A DNA stretch of 41,135 nt from an uncultured Bacteroides sp. (GCF_959029255.1 NZ_CAUFUE010000036.1:1-41135), one strand, 5' to 3'. Positions 15,218 to 24,088 are shown, numbered from the stretch's first letter. The notes: generated from the letters alone by a model not told the origin. Numbers and translations are program-made.

Positions 15218-16855
15218 TTACATCATTCCGCCCATGCCTCCCATTCCGGGAGCGCCCATCGGCATTTCAGGCTTATCTTCTTTCTTTTCTACAATCACAC
15301 ACTCAGTAGTCAAGAACATACCTGCGATAGAGGCGGCATTTTCAAGAGCAACACGAGTAACTTTGGCAGGATCAACCACACCGGCACCGTAGAGGTTTTC
15401 GTAAACATCGGTACGAGCATTGTAACCGAAGTCTGCCTTACCTTCACGTACTTTCTGTACAACCACAGCACCTTCTTTACCTGCGTTAGCAACAATCTGG
15501 CGCAACGGTTCCTCGATGGCACGTTTGATGATATCGATACCTGTAGTTTCATCTGCATTTTCACCCTTGAAACCTTCCAGAGCATCCAATGCGCGGATGT
15601 AAGCCACGCCACCACCGGCAACAATACCTTCTTCGATAGCAGCACGGGTTGCACGGAGAGCGTCGTCTACACGGTCTTTCTTTTCTTTCATTTCAACTTC
15701 GGAAGCAGCACCTACATAAAGAACAGCTACGCCACCGGACAACTTAGCCAAACGTTCTTGCAATTTTTCCTTGTCATAGTCGGACTTGGTAGCAGCTATC
15801 TGAGCTTTGATTTGTTCGCAACGTTCCTTGATGTTTTCTTTTGCACCGGCACCGTTTACGATAGTTGTGTTATCTTTAGAAACAGTTACTTTGTCGGCAG
15901 TACCGAGCATTTCGATAGTAGCCTGTTCCAGTTTCAAACCTTTTTCTTCACTGATAACAACACCACCTGTCAATACAGCGATATCTTCCAGCATTTCCTT
16001 ACGACGGTCGCCGAAGCCCGGAGCCTTCACAGCACATATCTTCAACTGAGAACGCAGACGGTTTACAACGAGTGTAGTCAGTGCTTCGCTATCTACATCT
16101 TCTGCAATTACCAACAGAGGACGTCCTGTCTGTACAGCGGGTTCAAGGATAGGCAAGAAATCTTTCAGGTTGGAAATCTTCTTGTCATAAATCAGGATGT
16201 ACGGTTTTTCCATTTCGCACTCCATCTTCTCCGTATTGGTTACGAAGTAAGCGGAAAGATAGCCACGGTCAAACTGCATACCTTCTACTACACCGATTGT
16301 AGTATCAGTACCTTTAGCTTCCTCGATAGTGATAACACCGTCCTTAGAAACTTTACGCATTGCATCTGCAATCAACTTACCGATAACCGGATCATTGTTG
16401 GCAGATACGGAAGCGACCTGTTCAATCTTATCGTAGTTATCACCTACCTTTTCGGCCTGGCTCTTAATAGATTCTACCACTTTGGCAACAGCCTTGTCGA
16501 TACCGCGTTTGATATCCATCGGGCTTGCACCGGCAGTTACATTCTTCAAGCCTTCGGCTACGATAGCCTGAGCCAGTACGGTAGCAGTTGTTGTACCGTC
16601 ACCTGCATCGTCACCTGTCTTGGAAGCGACTTCCTTAACGAGCTGTGCACCGGTATTTTGGTAAGCGTCGGCCAATTCAACTTCTTTAGCAACTGTCACA
16701 CCATCTTTTGTGATGTGAGGAGCACCGAATTTCTTTTCGATAATCACGTTACGTCCTTTCGGGCCTAGAGTTACTTTTACTGCATTTGCCAGTGTATCGA
16801 TACCTTTTTTCAATTGGTCGCGGGCATCGATATTGAATAATATTTCTTTTGACAT
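15218..16855 (-). CDS. groL: Chaperonin GroEL (545 aa)
   Basis: Large chaperonin subunit, which forms the two-ring folding chamber with GroES. It is recognised along its full length: KVTLGPKGRNVIIEKKFGAPHITKDGVTVAKE, the ATP motif GDGTTTATVLAQAI (about 86-99), GVVEGMQFDRGYLSAYFVTN in the apical domain, and AAIEEGIVAGGGVAYIRAL. The flexible GGM tail (APGMGGMGGMM) is present. Length is normal. It lies downstream of groES, but the spacer is 171 bp and highly repetitive, which is unusual for this operon. Confidence 0.99.
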   Translation of the reverse strand: MSKEILFNIDARDQLKKGIDTLANAVKVTLGPKGRNVIIEKKFGAPHITKDGVTVAKEVELADAYQNTGAQLVKEVASKTGDDAGDGTTTATVLAQAIVAEGLKNVTAGASPMDIKRGIDKAVAKVVESIKSQAEKVGDNYDKIEQVASVSANNDPVIGKLIADAMRKVSKDGVITIEEAKGTDTTIGVVEGMQFDRGYLSAYFVTNTEKMECEMEKPYILIYDKKISNLKDFLPILEPAVQTGRPLLVIAEDVDSEALTTLVVNRLRSQLKICAVKAPGFGDRRKEMLEDIAVLTGGVVISEEKGLKLEQATIEMLGTADKVTVSKDNTTIVNGAGAKENIKERCEQIKAQIAATKSDYDKEKLQERLAKLSGGVAVLYVGAASEVEMKEKKDRVDDALRATRAAIEEGIVAGGGVAYIRALDALEGFKGENADETTGIDIIKRAIEEPLRQIVANAGKEGAVVVQKVREGKADFGYNARTDVYENLYGAGVVDPAKVTRVALENAASIAGMFLTTECVIVEKKEDKPEMPMGAPGMGGMGGMM

Positions 16856-16857
16856 AT

Positions 16858-17026
16858 ATTTGAGTTTTTAAGTTTTTGAGTTATTATGTTATTGAGTTTT
16901 TAAGTTTATTATGTTATTAAGTTTTTAAGTTATTGAGTAGATGAATTTTTAAACCAACAAGTCGCTTAATTACCATACCAAGCAACTTAAAAACTAAAGA
17001 ACTAAAGAACTTAAAAACTTAACTAC
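16858..17026. repeat. Repetitive AT-rich inverted-repeat spacer between groES and groEL
   Basis: Two 25-bp tandem units (16881-16905 and 16906-16930) differ at one base. More AGTTTTTAAGTT-type copies flank them. Inverted partners of the type AACTTAAAAACT lie at 16984-17022. The core between them is about 60 bp (GTCGCTTAATTACC region). The whole spacer could fold into one long A-U stem in the groESL mRNA. Similarity to other genomic copies could not be tested here. Confidence 0.75.
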
Positions 17027-17299
17027 TTATCCCAATACAGCGAGTACATCACTTTGACGCATAATAAGGTATTTGGTTCCTTCAACTTCCAGTTCTGTTC
17101 CGGCATACTTACCGTACAATACCGTGTCACCAACCTTCAACACCATTTCTTCGTCTTTTGTTCCGTTGCCTACTGCAATAACTTCACCTTTCAAAGGTTT
17201 CTCTTTCGCTGTATCAGGAATAATGATACCGCCAATTGTCTTTTCTTCTGCAGGTGCAGGGAGTATCAGCACTCTGTCTGCCAATGGTTTAATGTTCAT
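17027..17299 (-). CDS. groS: Co-chaperonin GroES (90 aa)
   Basis: Lid of the GroEL chamber. The family pattern is complete: KPLADRVLILPAPAEEKTIGGIIIPDTAKEKPLKGEVIAVGNG (with the mobile loop around 17-33), VLKVGDTVLYGKYAGTELEVEGTKYLIMRQSDVLAVL. Length is normal. It is the first gene of the groESL unit. No CIRCE element (TTAGCACTC-N9-GAGTGCTAA) is visible upstream, so HrcA-type control is not supported by the sequence. Confidence 0.98.
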   Translation of the reverse strand: MNIKPLADRVLILPAPAEEKTIGGIIIPDTAKEKPLKGEVIAVGNGTKDEEMVLKVGDTVLYGKYAGTELEVEGTKYLIMRQSDVLAVLG

Positions 17300-17501
17300 A
17301 GCTTTTTGTTTTTTATATGTTATACATTATATAGTTATAGTAATTTTGCTTTAAACAAGCGATAAAGGACTTACGAAAACTGTGCCAAAAGGGAAAGCTG
17401 TTTGTTTGACAGGAATAAACTGACAAAATGGCAACAACCAAGATGAATAAAATATAAATCGGAAAAATAGAAAAGAAACTCAGTCAAGTTTTTTTAGTTA
17501 A

Positions 17502-18242
17502 CTACAGATAATTCGCCAACCGGTAACGGCCTTTTTTCTGTGTTGTTTTTCTATACTGAATCACCTGCTGGGGACAAGCATGCACACAAGCCATGCAATG
17601 AATGCATTGATTTTCCCACACCGGCTGTCCGTCCACCAGCCGGATATTCTCTACCGGGCATACTTTGCCGCATATTCCGCAAGATATGCATCCCTCATCA
17701 ACATGAAATCCTTTGTTACTGATTGTAATACGGACAAATAATGGATTTATGATATACGTTTTCAACCATGCAGCACCACCCTCGTGCACTTTCCACACAT
17801 TTTTCTGTTTGAGTACATCCGATGCTATAGAAGAAATCATCCGCCGTGCATTCTCTATCTTTTTATGGCAAAGTGCTTCATCATCGAGATTGAACATCGG
17901 GATATACGTATTGGGCATGGCAACAGACCAAGCTGCATCCAAAGGAAAATGTTTTGCCAAACGATTCATCCCCTTCCCCACATCATCGCCACACGTACAC
18001 ACTGCATAACGATACCGACAATGAGGAAGCTGAAGTTTTGATAAGAAATCAATAATGACACGCGGCGCATACCACGCATGCACCGGAAAGACAACACCTA
18101 CTTTTTCAGCGTTTGTCAATTCTTCGGGTACCGCTTTCTGTTTCAAACAGTCGGCAATACTAATCATCGTATCGTTTGTAGCATCTGCAAGTTGCTGGGC
18201 AATCCAACGGGAATTACCAGTTCCGGTAAAATAGAGTATCAT
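17502..18242 (-). CDS. EFR1-type flavodoxin/ferredoxin fusion (246 aa)
   Basis: An N-terminal flavodoxin-like domain (about 1-165) opens with ILYFTGTGNSRWIAQQLAD, the FMN phosphate loop. A C-terminal 2x[4Fe-4S] ferredoxin domain (about 184-230) has CISCGICGKVCP and CIHCMACVHACP, eight cysteines in two standard CxxCxxCxxxCP sets. Such EFR1-family proteins are common in anaerobes and are presumed electron carriers, with partners mostly unknown. It is cytoplasmic and apparently monocistronic. The basic C-terminus (TTQKKGRYRL) could help membrane or partner contact, which is inference. Confidence 0.9.
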   Translation of the reverse strand: MILYFTGTGNSRWIAQQLADATNDTMISIADCLKQKAVPEELTNAEKVGVVFPVHAWYAPRVIIDFLSKLQLPHCRYRYAVCTCGDDVGKGMNRLAKHFPLDAAWSVAMPNTYIPMFNLDDEALCHKKIENARRMISSIASDVLKQKNVWKVHEGGAAWLKTYIINPLFVRITISNKGFHVDEGCISCGICGKVCPVENIRLVDGQPVWENQCIHCMACVHACPQQVIQYRKTTQKKGRYRLANYL

Positions 18243-18279
18243 GCATTAATCTATGTAAGTGAAAATATAGCAGTTGCTT

Positions 18280-18438
18280 CTAATCCAGCAACTCCTCAAT
18301 GGAATAACTCTCCCAGAACGTTTTCGTAGAATGTACCAGCGAACTACCCATGTAAAGTAGAAATAGCAACGCTATGACAATCATCAAAAAACTGACGAGG
18401 GCATTGTGCTTTTCTTGTTTATATTCAATGGAAACCAT
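18280..18438 (-). CDS. Small single-pass membrane protein (52 aa)
   Basis: Not recognised. The start at 18438 is set by an unusually strong Shine-Dalgarno sequence, AAGGAGG at 18450-18444, five bases before the ATG. A longer reading from 18462 would place that site inside the coding region. The protein has a polar N-terminus (SIEYKQEKHN), one hydrophobic helix (ALVSFLMIVIALLFLLYMGSSLV, about residues 13-35) and a short polar tail ending ESYSIEELLD. It lies between the EFR1 gene and hisS on the same strand. Function is unknown. The clear ribosome binding site makes it likely to be translated. Confidence 0.7.
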   Translation of the reverse strand: MVSIEYKQEKHNALVSFLMIVIALLFLLYMGSSLVHSTKTFWESYSIEELLD

Positions 18439-18549
18439 AAGAACCTCCTTTTTTATTGTCACTGCAAAAATAGGAGCAAGTCATTACATTTAGCCTACAT
18501 AAAGATGACAAAATATAGTGTTCGTCCTATTTCGTGCCATAAATATACA

Positions 18550-18578
18550 AAAAAAGGAGCTATTTTGTGCTCCTTTTT
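18550..18578. terminator. Intrinsic terminator of hisS
   Basis: AAAGGAGC (18553-18560) and GCTCCTTT (18569-18576) form an 8-bp stem with an 8-nt loop, flanked by A-runs on one side and T-runs on the other. It therefore works on the minus strand 20 bp after the hisS stop. Confidence 0.88.
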
Positions 18579-18597
18579 AAATGTATTTCAGTTTTTA

Positions 18598-19959
18598 TTA
18601 ATTCAGTTCGCTAATTAACTCCTCAGGAGAGACAAGTTTCTGCTCTCCGGTTTCCATATTCTTCAACGTAACTTTTCCTTCATTCATCTCATTTTCACCT
18701 ACCAAGGCTACAAATGGAATGGCTTTAGAGTTGGCATACCCCATCTGTTTCTTCATCTTACTGGAATCAGGAAAGATTTCAGCACGAATACCCGCAGCAC
18801 GTACCTGCGCAAGCACCTTCATGGAGAAAGCTGCTTCTTTATCACCAAAATTGATAAACAAGAGTTGTGTACCGTTTACGGCTTCCTTAGGATACAGGTC
18901 TAGTTGGTTCAGCACATCGAAGATGCGGTCGGCGCCGAAGGAAATACCTACACCGCTGACACCGGCCATACCGAATACGCCGGTCAGGTTATCGTAACGA
19001 CCTCCACCGGTGATACTTCCGATTTGTACATCGAGCGCCTTCACTTCAAAGATGGCACCGGTATAGTAGTTCAGACCACGGGCAAGCGTCAAATCAAGTT
19101 CTATTTCATTCTTCAGACCAAGGTTTTTCAAAGTAGAAAGGATAAATTCACTCTCTTCCACCCCTTTCAAACCTATTTCACTGGCAGCAAGCACCTGCTT
19201 CAAAGTGACAAGCTTCTCTTCGTTGCTACCGCTCAACAGAATGATAGGTTGCAACTTGGCAATAGCCTCATCACTGATACCTTTCTCCCTCAATTCGGCA
19301 TTGACGTTATCCAAACCTATTTTATCCAGCTTGTCAATAGCCACGGTGATATCAACTATCTTGTCTGCTTCACCGATAATCTCGGCAATGCCACTCAATA
19401 TCTTACGATTATTAATCTTGATACAGACACGGATCCCGAAACGGGTAAACACAGTATCTACAATCTGCATCAACTCTACTTCGTTCAGCAAAGAGTCGCT
19501 ACCCACAACATCGGCATCACACTGATAAAACTCACGGTAACGTCCCTTCTGCGGACGATCGGCACGCCAAACGGGCTGTATCTGATAGCGTTTGAAAGGA
19601 AAAGTGATTTCATCACGATGCATCACCACATAACGGGCAAAAGGTACGGTCAGGTCATAGCGCAAACCTTTCTCGCAAAACTTACCGGCAAGCTTGGCGG
19701 CATTGCGGCTCAACAATTCTTCATCAGTAAGACCGGAGAAATAGTCACCGGAATTCTGTATTTTAAACAATAACTTATCACCTTCATCGCCATATTTTCC
19801 CATCAGAGTGGTGAGCATTTCCATGGCAGGCGTCTCTATCTGCTGGAAACCATAAAGATGATATACATCACGAATTGTATTAAATATATAGTTACGTTTC
19901 GCCATTTCAACAGGCGAAAAGTCACGGGTTCCTTTCGGAATACTAGGTTTTGCTGCCAT
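18598..19959 (-). CDS. hisS: Histidyl-tRNA synthetase (453 aa)
   Basis: Class II aminoacyl-tRNA synthetase charging tRNA-His. Motif 1 region: IPKGTRDFSPVEMAKRNYIFNTI. Motif 2: FKRYQIQPVWRADRPQKGRYREFYQCDADVVG. The histidine-specific segment is LARGLNYYTGAIFEV, and motif 3 is GISFGADRI. An anticodon-binding domain follows (about 360-453). Length is normal. It is monocistronic, with a TAACTTTG -7 box at 19998-19991 on the minus strand, 32 bp upstream of the start, and the terminator at 18550-18578. Confidence 0.98.
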   Translation of the reverse strand: MAAKPSIPKGTRDFSPVEMAKRNYIFNTIRDVYHLYGFQQIETPAMEMLTTLMGKYGDEGDKLLFKIQNSGDYFSGLTDEELLSRNAAKLAGKFCEKGLRYDLTVPFARYVVMHRDEITFPFKRYQIQPVWRADRPQKGRYREFYQCDADVVGSDSLLNEVELMQIVDTVFTRFGIRVCIKINNRKILSGIAEIIGEADKIVDITVAIDKLDKIGLDNVNAELREKGISDEAIAKLQPIILLSGSNEEKLVTLKQVLAASEIGLKGVEESEFILSTLKNLGLKNEIELDLTLARGLNYYTGAIFEVKALDVQIGSITGGGRYDNLTGVFGMAGVSGVGISFGADRIFDVLNQLDLYPKEAVNGTQLLFINFGDKEAAFSMKVLAQVRAAGIRAEIFPDSSKMKKQMGYANSKAIPFVALVGENEMNEGKVTLKNMETGEQKLVSPEELISELN

Positions 19960-19990
19960 ATTCGGTTCAATTACTTTTAAAATCGGACGA

Positions 19991-19998
19991 CAAAGTTA
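19991..19998 (-). promoter_or_regulatory. -7 box of the hisS promoter
   Basis: The minus strand reads TAACTTTG, a full match to TAnnTTTG, 32 bp before the hisS start. The -33 element is weak. It is divergent from the promoter of the transglutaminase-like gene. Confidence 0.6.
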
Positions 19999-20007
19999 CA
20001 GTATTTT

Positions 20008-20038
20008 CTTGATTAAGAAAAGAGAATGTTTACCTTTG
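20008..20038 (+). promoter_or_regulatory. Promoter of the transglutaminase-like gene
   Basis: TACCTTTG at 20031-20038 matches TAnnTTTG. CTTG at 20008-20011 is a 3-of-4 match to the -33 element, with a 19-nt spacer. Confidence 0.65.
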
Positions 20039-20091
20039 TACAATCCCTATTGCATAAAAGCAACTAAAAATCAACTTTAAACGATACATTT

Positions 20092-21321
20092 ATGAAAAAG
20101 AAATTAGTTTTACTCTGCGTACTGATACTATGCGGCATCAGTATGGGATGGGCACAATTTGTCAGCAACAGTGAGTTTGAGAAAAAAGAAGATGCCCTAA
20201 GCAAGCAAATGAGTAAAAACTTCGATGAGAAAGATTACAAAAAGGGTGAACAGAGTTGTAAGCAACTGATAGAATTATTCAACGCACAACCCGAGGAAAC
20301 ACAGAAGTCTTATGATTGGCTGATATCCGATTATTATTATAACCTGGCTTGTTGCCAGTCTATACTGAATAAAAAAAGTGCAGCCATCAAAAGTCTGGAA
20401 CAAGCATACGAAAAAGGTTATCAGGACTATCGGCATACACTGATAGATTCGGATTTGGATAATATCCGTAGTGATAAACGTTTCAAGGCAGTGGTTGCCA
20501 AGTTGAAAGAAGTGGGTGATTACCTCTACATTTTACAACAAGCGCCGGGTTATGAACGCAATTTACGTACCGATACCTTACCCAAATTCACCTACGCCAA
20601 TCCGAATGACAGCAATCTGGTACGTGTCCGCCAGTATTTCAAACTGGACAGTGTAGCCGGTGCGGGTGACGAAATCTCGAAAATAAAAAACATACTGACA
20701 TTTATCCATAATAAAATCCGCCACGACGGACAACACGGAAATCCTCCAAACGTGAATGCCATTGAAATGGCAGAAGCCTGTAAAGACGGTTCACGAGGAT
20801 TGAATTGCCGGGGGCTGGCAACTGTATTGAACGAATGTTATCTGGCGATGGGCTTCAAATCACGTTTCGTAACTTGCATGCCGAAGATATATATCAGAGA
20901 CTGCCACGTCATCAATGCGGTATACTCCAACACTTTAGATAAATGGCTTTGGATAGACCCCACCAACAATGCTTGGGTTATGGATGAAAACGGTACATTG
21001 CTCAGTATTCAGGAAGTCCGCGAACGGCTGCGCGACGGGCGTCCACTAGTCCTGAACGAAGAAGCCAACTGGAATAACAAAAGTAAACAGACCAAAGAAG
21101 AGTATTTAGAAAACTACATGGCGAAGAACTTGTATTGCATTGAATGTACAGACAGAAGTGAGTTCAACACCGAAACCGAATATAAGGATAGAAAGTCTTA
21201 TCCTAAGTATCCATTCCTCTGCCCGGCAGGCTTTGTTCCCGATTATCCCGGAAATATGATTAAACCTGACCAAATAGTATATGATGATAAATGGTTCTGG
21301 CAATCGCCATATCAGGAATAG
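20092..21321 (+). CDS. Secreted transglutaminase-like (papain-fold) protein (409 aa)
   Basis: A signal peptide covers residues 1-21 (LVLLCVLILCGISMGWAQ), so the protein is exported. A helical N-terminal part (about 25-140) has TPR-like character (YYYNLACCQSILNKKSAAIKSLEQAYEKGY). A transglutaminase-like core follows with the triad C239 (GLNCRGLATVL), H272 (RDCHVINAVY) and D289 (WLWIDPTNNAW). Such bacterial proteins usually act as proteases or peptidases rather than cross-linkers. The substrate is unknown. It is monocistronic and ends near a long hairpin at 21365-21421. Confidence 0.85.
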   Translation: MKKKLVLLCVLILCGISMGWAQFVSNSEFEKKEDALSKQMSKNFDEKDYKKGEQSCKQLIELFNAQPEETQKSYDWLISDYYYNLACCQSILNKKSAAIKSLEQAYEKGYQDYRHTLIDSDLDNIRSDKRFKAVVAKLKEVGDYLYILQQAPGYERNLRTDTLPKFTYANPNDSNLVRVRQYFKLDSVAGAGDEISKIKNILTFIHNKIRHDGQHGNPPNVNAIEMAEACKDGSRGLNCRGLATVLNECYLAMGFKSRFVTCMPKIYIRDCHVINAVYSNTLDKWLWIDPTNNAWVMDENGTLLSIQEVRERLRDGRPLVLNEEANWNNKSKQTKEEYLENYMAKNLYCIECTDRSEFNTETEYKDRKSYPKYPFLCPAGFVPDYPGNMIKPDQIVYDDKWFWQSPYQE

Positions 21322-21364
21322 AAAAAGTACGCGAGTACTTTCATAATGTTATAATATTAGGCGC

Positions 21365-21421
21365 GGATTACGCGAAATAACGCAGATTTAACAAACTAAA
21401 TCCGTGAAATTCGCGTAATCC
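21365..21421. repeat. Long hairpin with GGATTACGCGAA arms
   Basis: GGATTACGCGAA (21365-21376) and TTCGCGTAATCC (21410-21421) are perfect 12-bp complements. Inside them, CGCAGATTTA and TAAATCCGTG pair further. It lies between the convergent transglutaminase-like and zinc-protease genes and may end transcription from both sides, although no strong U-tract follows directly. Confidence 0.75.
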
Positions 21422-21490
21422 CCGTCTAAAAGGAAGTATTAAGAGGGTTTTGATACAACCTGTTTTCTTCTTCTCCTTATATAAAAAAAC

Positions 21491-22186
21491 TTAGTCCCTG
21501 CGTCCCAGAAAAATCATGATGTAATAAATCAGAGTCGCCAAAGAACCCAAAGCAGCTACCACATAAGTATAAGCTGCGGAACGAAGCGCATCTTCAGCTT
21601 GAGCATGGTTATAGGAATTGGTGATGCCCGAATTGTTCAACCATACCAACGCACGCTTACTTGCATTGATTTCTACCGGCAAGGTGATGAAACTGAACAA
21701 GGTAGTCATTGCAAACAGTACAATACCTGCAAGCAGCAACTGCGGAAAAGTATTCAGCATCAAGATACCGGCCAATAAAATCCACGTCATAATGTTAGAG
21801 GCAAAAGACACCACCGGCACCAGCTTACTACGCATCGTGAGCGGAGCGTATGCACGTGCATGTTGAACGGCGTGTCCACATTCATGGGCGGCAACGGCGG
21901 CGGCCATGATACTATTGCTTTCGTATACACCTTCACTTAAATTCACCGTTTTATTGGCAGGGTTATAATGGTCTGTAAGACGTCCCGGAGTGTGAGTCAC
22001 GGTAACATCATAAATACCGTTGTCATGCAGCATCTTCAAAGCCACATCACGTCCGGTCATTCCGTTACCTGTAGGGATTTTAGAGTATTTCTTGAATTTG
22101 TTTTGCAGATTCATCTGTACCAGCCAACTGATAACGGCAATACCGATAAAGATAATCCATTGTATTCCTATCATTCCTGTTGTCAT
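21491..22186 (-). CDS. YugP-family zinc metallopeptidase, membrane-bound (231 aa)
   Basis: Membrane protein with the zinc-protease motif HECGH (H101, E102, H105) in AAAVAAHECGHAVQHA, typical of the YugP-like family. Hydrophobic segments lie at about 5-24 (N-terminal anchor), 125-165 (two helices) and 205-228. Between the anchor and the active site is the TPGRLTDHYNPANKTVNLSEGVYES segment, conserved in the family. The substrate and site of action are not known. It is followed by the purA terminator upstream and has no obvious operon partner. Confidence 0.88.
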   Translation of the reverse strand: MTTGMIGIQWIIFIGIAVISWLVQMNLQNKFKKYSKIPTGNGMTGRDVALKMLHDNGIYDVTVTHTPGRLTDHYNPANKTVNLSEGVYESNSIMAAAVAAHECGHAVQHARAYAPLTMRSKLVPVVSFASNIMTWILLAGILMLNTFPQLLLAGIVLFAMTTLFSFITLPVEINASKRALVWLNNSGITNSYNHAQAEDALRSAAYTYVVAALGSLATLIYYIMIFLGRRD

Positions 22187-22249
22187 AATCTTCTTCTTTT
22201 AAATAATTAAATAAATTGTGTCGTTTGTAGTCGTATAACAAATTGTTTG

Positions 22250-22289
22250 CCAAAAATAAAAGGAAACTGTGAGCATTCCCACAGTTTCC
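22250..22289 (-). terminator. Intrinsic terminator of purA
   Basis: On the minus strand GGAAACTGTG and CACAGTTTCC form a perfect 10-bp stem with an 8-nt loop, followed by TTTTATTTTT. It lies about 40 bp past the purA stop. Confidence 0.92.
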
Positions 22290-22331
22290 CTCATCTTTTA
22301 GGAAGAATTAAAAAATTTATGAGTAGTTTAT

Positions 22332-23603
22332 TTATTCTCCGGTATAACGTTCAATAGTCTGCTCACGGTCGGGACCTACTGACACAATCTTGACAGGAAC
22401 GCCAAGCTGTTCTTCCAGGAAAGACAGATAAGCATTGAATTCTTCAGGGAACTCATCTTCACTCTGCATCTTTGTCATATCGGTCTGCCAACCCGGCAAT
22501 TCTACGTAAACCGGTTCAACACCTTCAGCTATGTCGTACGGAAAGTAATCAATCTCTTCGCCATTTACTTTATAAGCTACACAAGCCTTGATAGTTTCAA
22601 AAGAATCGAGCACATCGCTCTTCATCATTATCAGTTTGGTAACACCGTCTACCATAATGGCATACTTCAATGCAACCAAGTCAATCCAGCCACAACGACG
22701 CTTACGTCCGGTTACAGAGCCGAATTCATGTCCCAACGTACAAATCTGATCGCCTGTCTTGTCAAACAACTCGGTGGGGAACGGACCCGCACCTACACGC
22801 GTACAATATGCTTTGAAAATACCATATACTTCACCAATCTTGTTGGGAGCTACGCCCAAACCGGTGCAAGCACCAGCACAAATGGTATTGGAAGAAGTTA
22901 CGAACGGATAAGAACCGAAATCGACATCAAGCATTGTGCCTTGAGCCCCCTCGCACAATACAGATTTGCCGGAAGCCAGCAAACCGTTTATTTCGTGCTC
23001 GCTATCCACCAACTGGAATTGCTTCAGGTATTCAATACCTTCAAACCATGCTTTTTCAAGTTCCGTCAAATCATATTCGTAGTTCAGGCTCTTCAAAATC
23101 TGCTCGTGACGTGCCTTGGCAGCAGCATATTTCTTATCGAAGTCATGCAAAATATCTCCCACACGTACACCGTTACGACTTACCTTGTCAGTATAAGTCG
23201 GGCCGATACCCTTACCGGTAGTTCCTACCTTGGCATCCCCCTTGGCTGCTTCGTAAGCGGCATCCAGAATGCGGTGAGTGGGCAATATAAGATGTGCTTT
23301 CTTGGAAATATGCAAACGTTCCTTCAAACTGTGACCTGATGCTTCGAGCGCTTCAGCTTCCGCTTTGAAGAGAGCCGGATCGAGTACCACACCGTTACCG
23401 ATGATATTTACCTTGTCGCCTTGGAAAATTCCCGAAGGAATAGAACGAAGTACGTACTTCTGGCCCTCAAATTCCAGTGTATGACCTGCATTGGGTCCTC
23501 CCTGAAAACGAGCCACTACATCGTATCTTGGAGTTAATACGTCAACGACTTTACCTTTACCTTCGTCGCCCCATTGTAATCCTAATAGAATGTCTACTTT
23601 CAT
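22332..23603 (-). CDS. purA: Adenylosuccinate synthetase (423 aa)
   Basis: GTP-dependent ligase converting IMP and aspartate to adenylosuccinate in AMP synthesis. Full family pattern: the P-loop-like LLGLQWGDEGKGKVVD (about 5-20), FQGGPNAGHTL, TGKGIGPTYTDKVSRNGVRVGD, the switch region QGTMLDVDFGSYPFVTSSNT, and TGRKRRCGWIDLVALK. Length is normal. Its ATG overlaps the fur stop by 4 bp, so the two genes are translationally coupled, a pairing that links a metal or peroxide regulator with purine synthesis. Confidence 0.98.
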   Translation of the reverse strand: MKVDILLGLQWGDEGKGKVVDVLTPRYDVVARFQGGPNAGHTLEFEGQKYVLRSIPSGIFQGDKVNIIGNGVVLDPALFKAEAEALEASGHSLKERLHISKKAHLILPTHRILDAAYEAAKGDAKVGTTGKGIGPTYTDKVSRNGVRVGDILHDFDKKYAAAKARHEQILKSLNYEYDLTELEKAWFEGIEYLKQFQLVDSEHEINGLLASGKSVLCEGAQGTMLDVDFGSYPFVTSSNTICAGACTGLGVAPNKIGEVYGIFKAYCTRVGAGPFPTELFDKTGDQICTLGHEFGSVTGRKRRCGWIDLVALKYAIMVDGVTKLIMMKSDVLDSFETIKACVAYKVNGEEIDYFPYDIAEGVEPVYVELPGWQTDMTKMQSEDEFPEEFNAYLSFLEEQLGVPVKIVSVGPDREQTIERYTGE

Positions 23604-24088
23604 TTTTCTTTCTTATGGTTATTATTCTTCATTTTCCTCTTATTGGCTCGGTCGCATTTGCTGCACAGTCCGTACATGTACAATGAATAATGTGTCAGGT
23701 TGAAACGACTTAGCTTGGTATTTCCAATAGCACGCTGCAACTCCTCGTTCTGAAACTCGGTAACCTTACCACACTGCGTGCAAATCTGGTGGTGATGTGT
23801 GTCACGATTATAACTTTTTTCGTATTGAGAGGAGTTCCCAAACTGGTGCTTGATGACCAGACGGGCATTGATAAGAAGTATTATAGTATTGTAAAGTGTA
23901 GCACGACTCACACGGAAGTTTTCTTGATCCGCCATCAACGAATAGAGCGTGTCGATATCGAAATGACCGTCTATGGAGTAAATAGTGTCGAGTATGGCAT
24001 AGCGTTCGGGAGTCTTGCGATGCCCGTTCGCATTGAGATATTCAGTGAATATCTGCCTAACTGTATCTTTCACATTCTGACTTTCCAT
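23600..24088 (-). CDS. fur: Fur-family transcriptional regulator (162 aa)
   Basis: Winged-helix DNA-binding domain (about 8-90): HRKTPERYAILDTIYSIDGHFDIDTLYSLM and VSRATLYNTIILLINARLV. A dimerisation and metal domain follows with HHHQICTQCGKVTEF and a second CSKC near the C-terminus, the structural zinc cysteines. The basic tail (ANKRKMKNNNHKKEK) is unusual. Whether it senses iron (Fur), peroxide (PerR) or zinc (Zur) cannot be told by eye. It is the first gene of a pair with purA. The promoter has TAACTTTG at 24122-24115 (minus strand) with CAAA (TTTG on the minus strand) 18 nt further upstream. Confidence 0.92.
   Translation of the reverse strand: MESQNVKDTVRQIFTEYLNANGHRKTPERYAILDTIYSIDGHFDIDTLYSLMADQENFRVSRATLYNTIILLINARLVIKHQFGNSSQYEKSYNRDTHHHQICTQCGKVTEFQNEELQRAIGNTKLSRFNLTHYSLYMYGLCSKCDRANKRKMKNNNHKKEK

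Noticed and set aside
17300..17501. CIRCE or other heat-shock operator upstream of groES.
   Set aside because: No TTAGCACTC-N9-GAGTGCTAA-like sequence was found. The 200 bp between groES and the EFR1 gene show no other clear feature.
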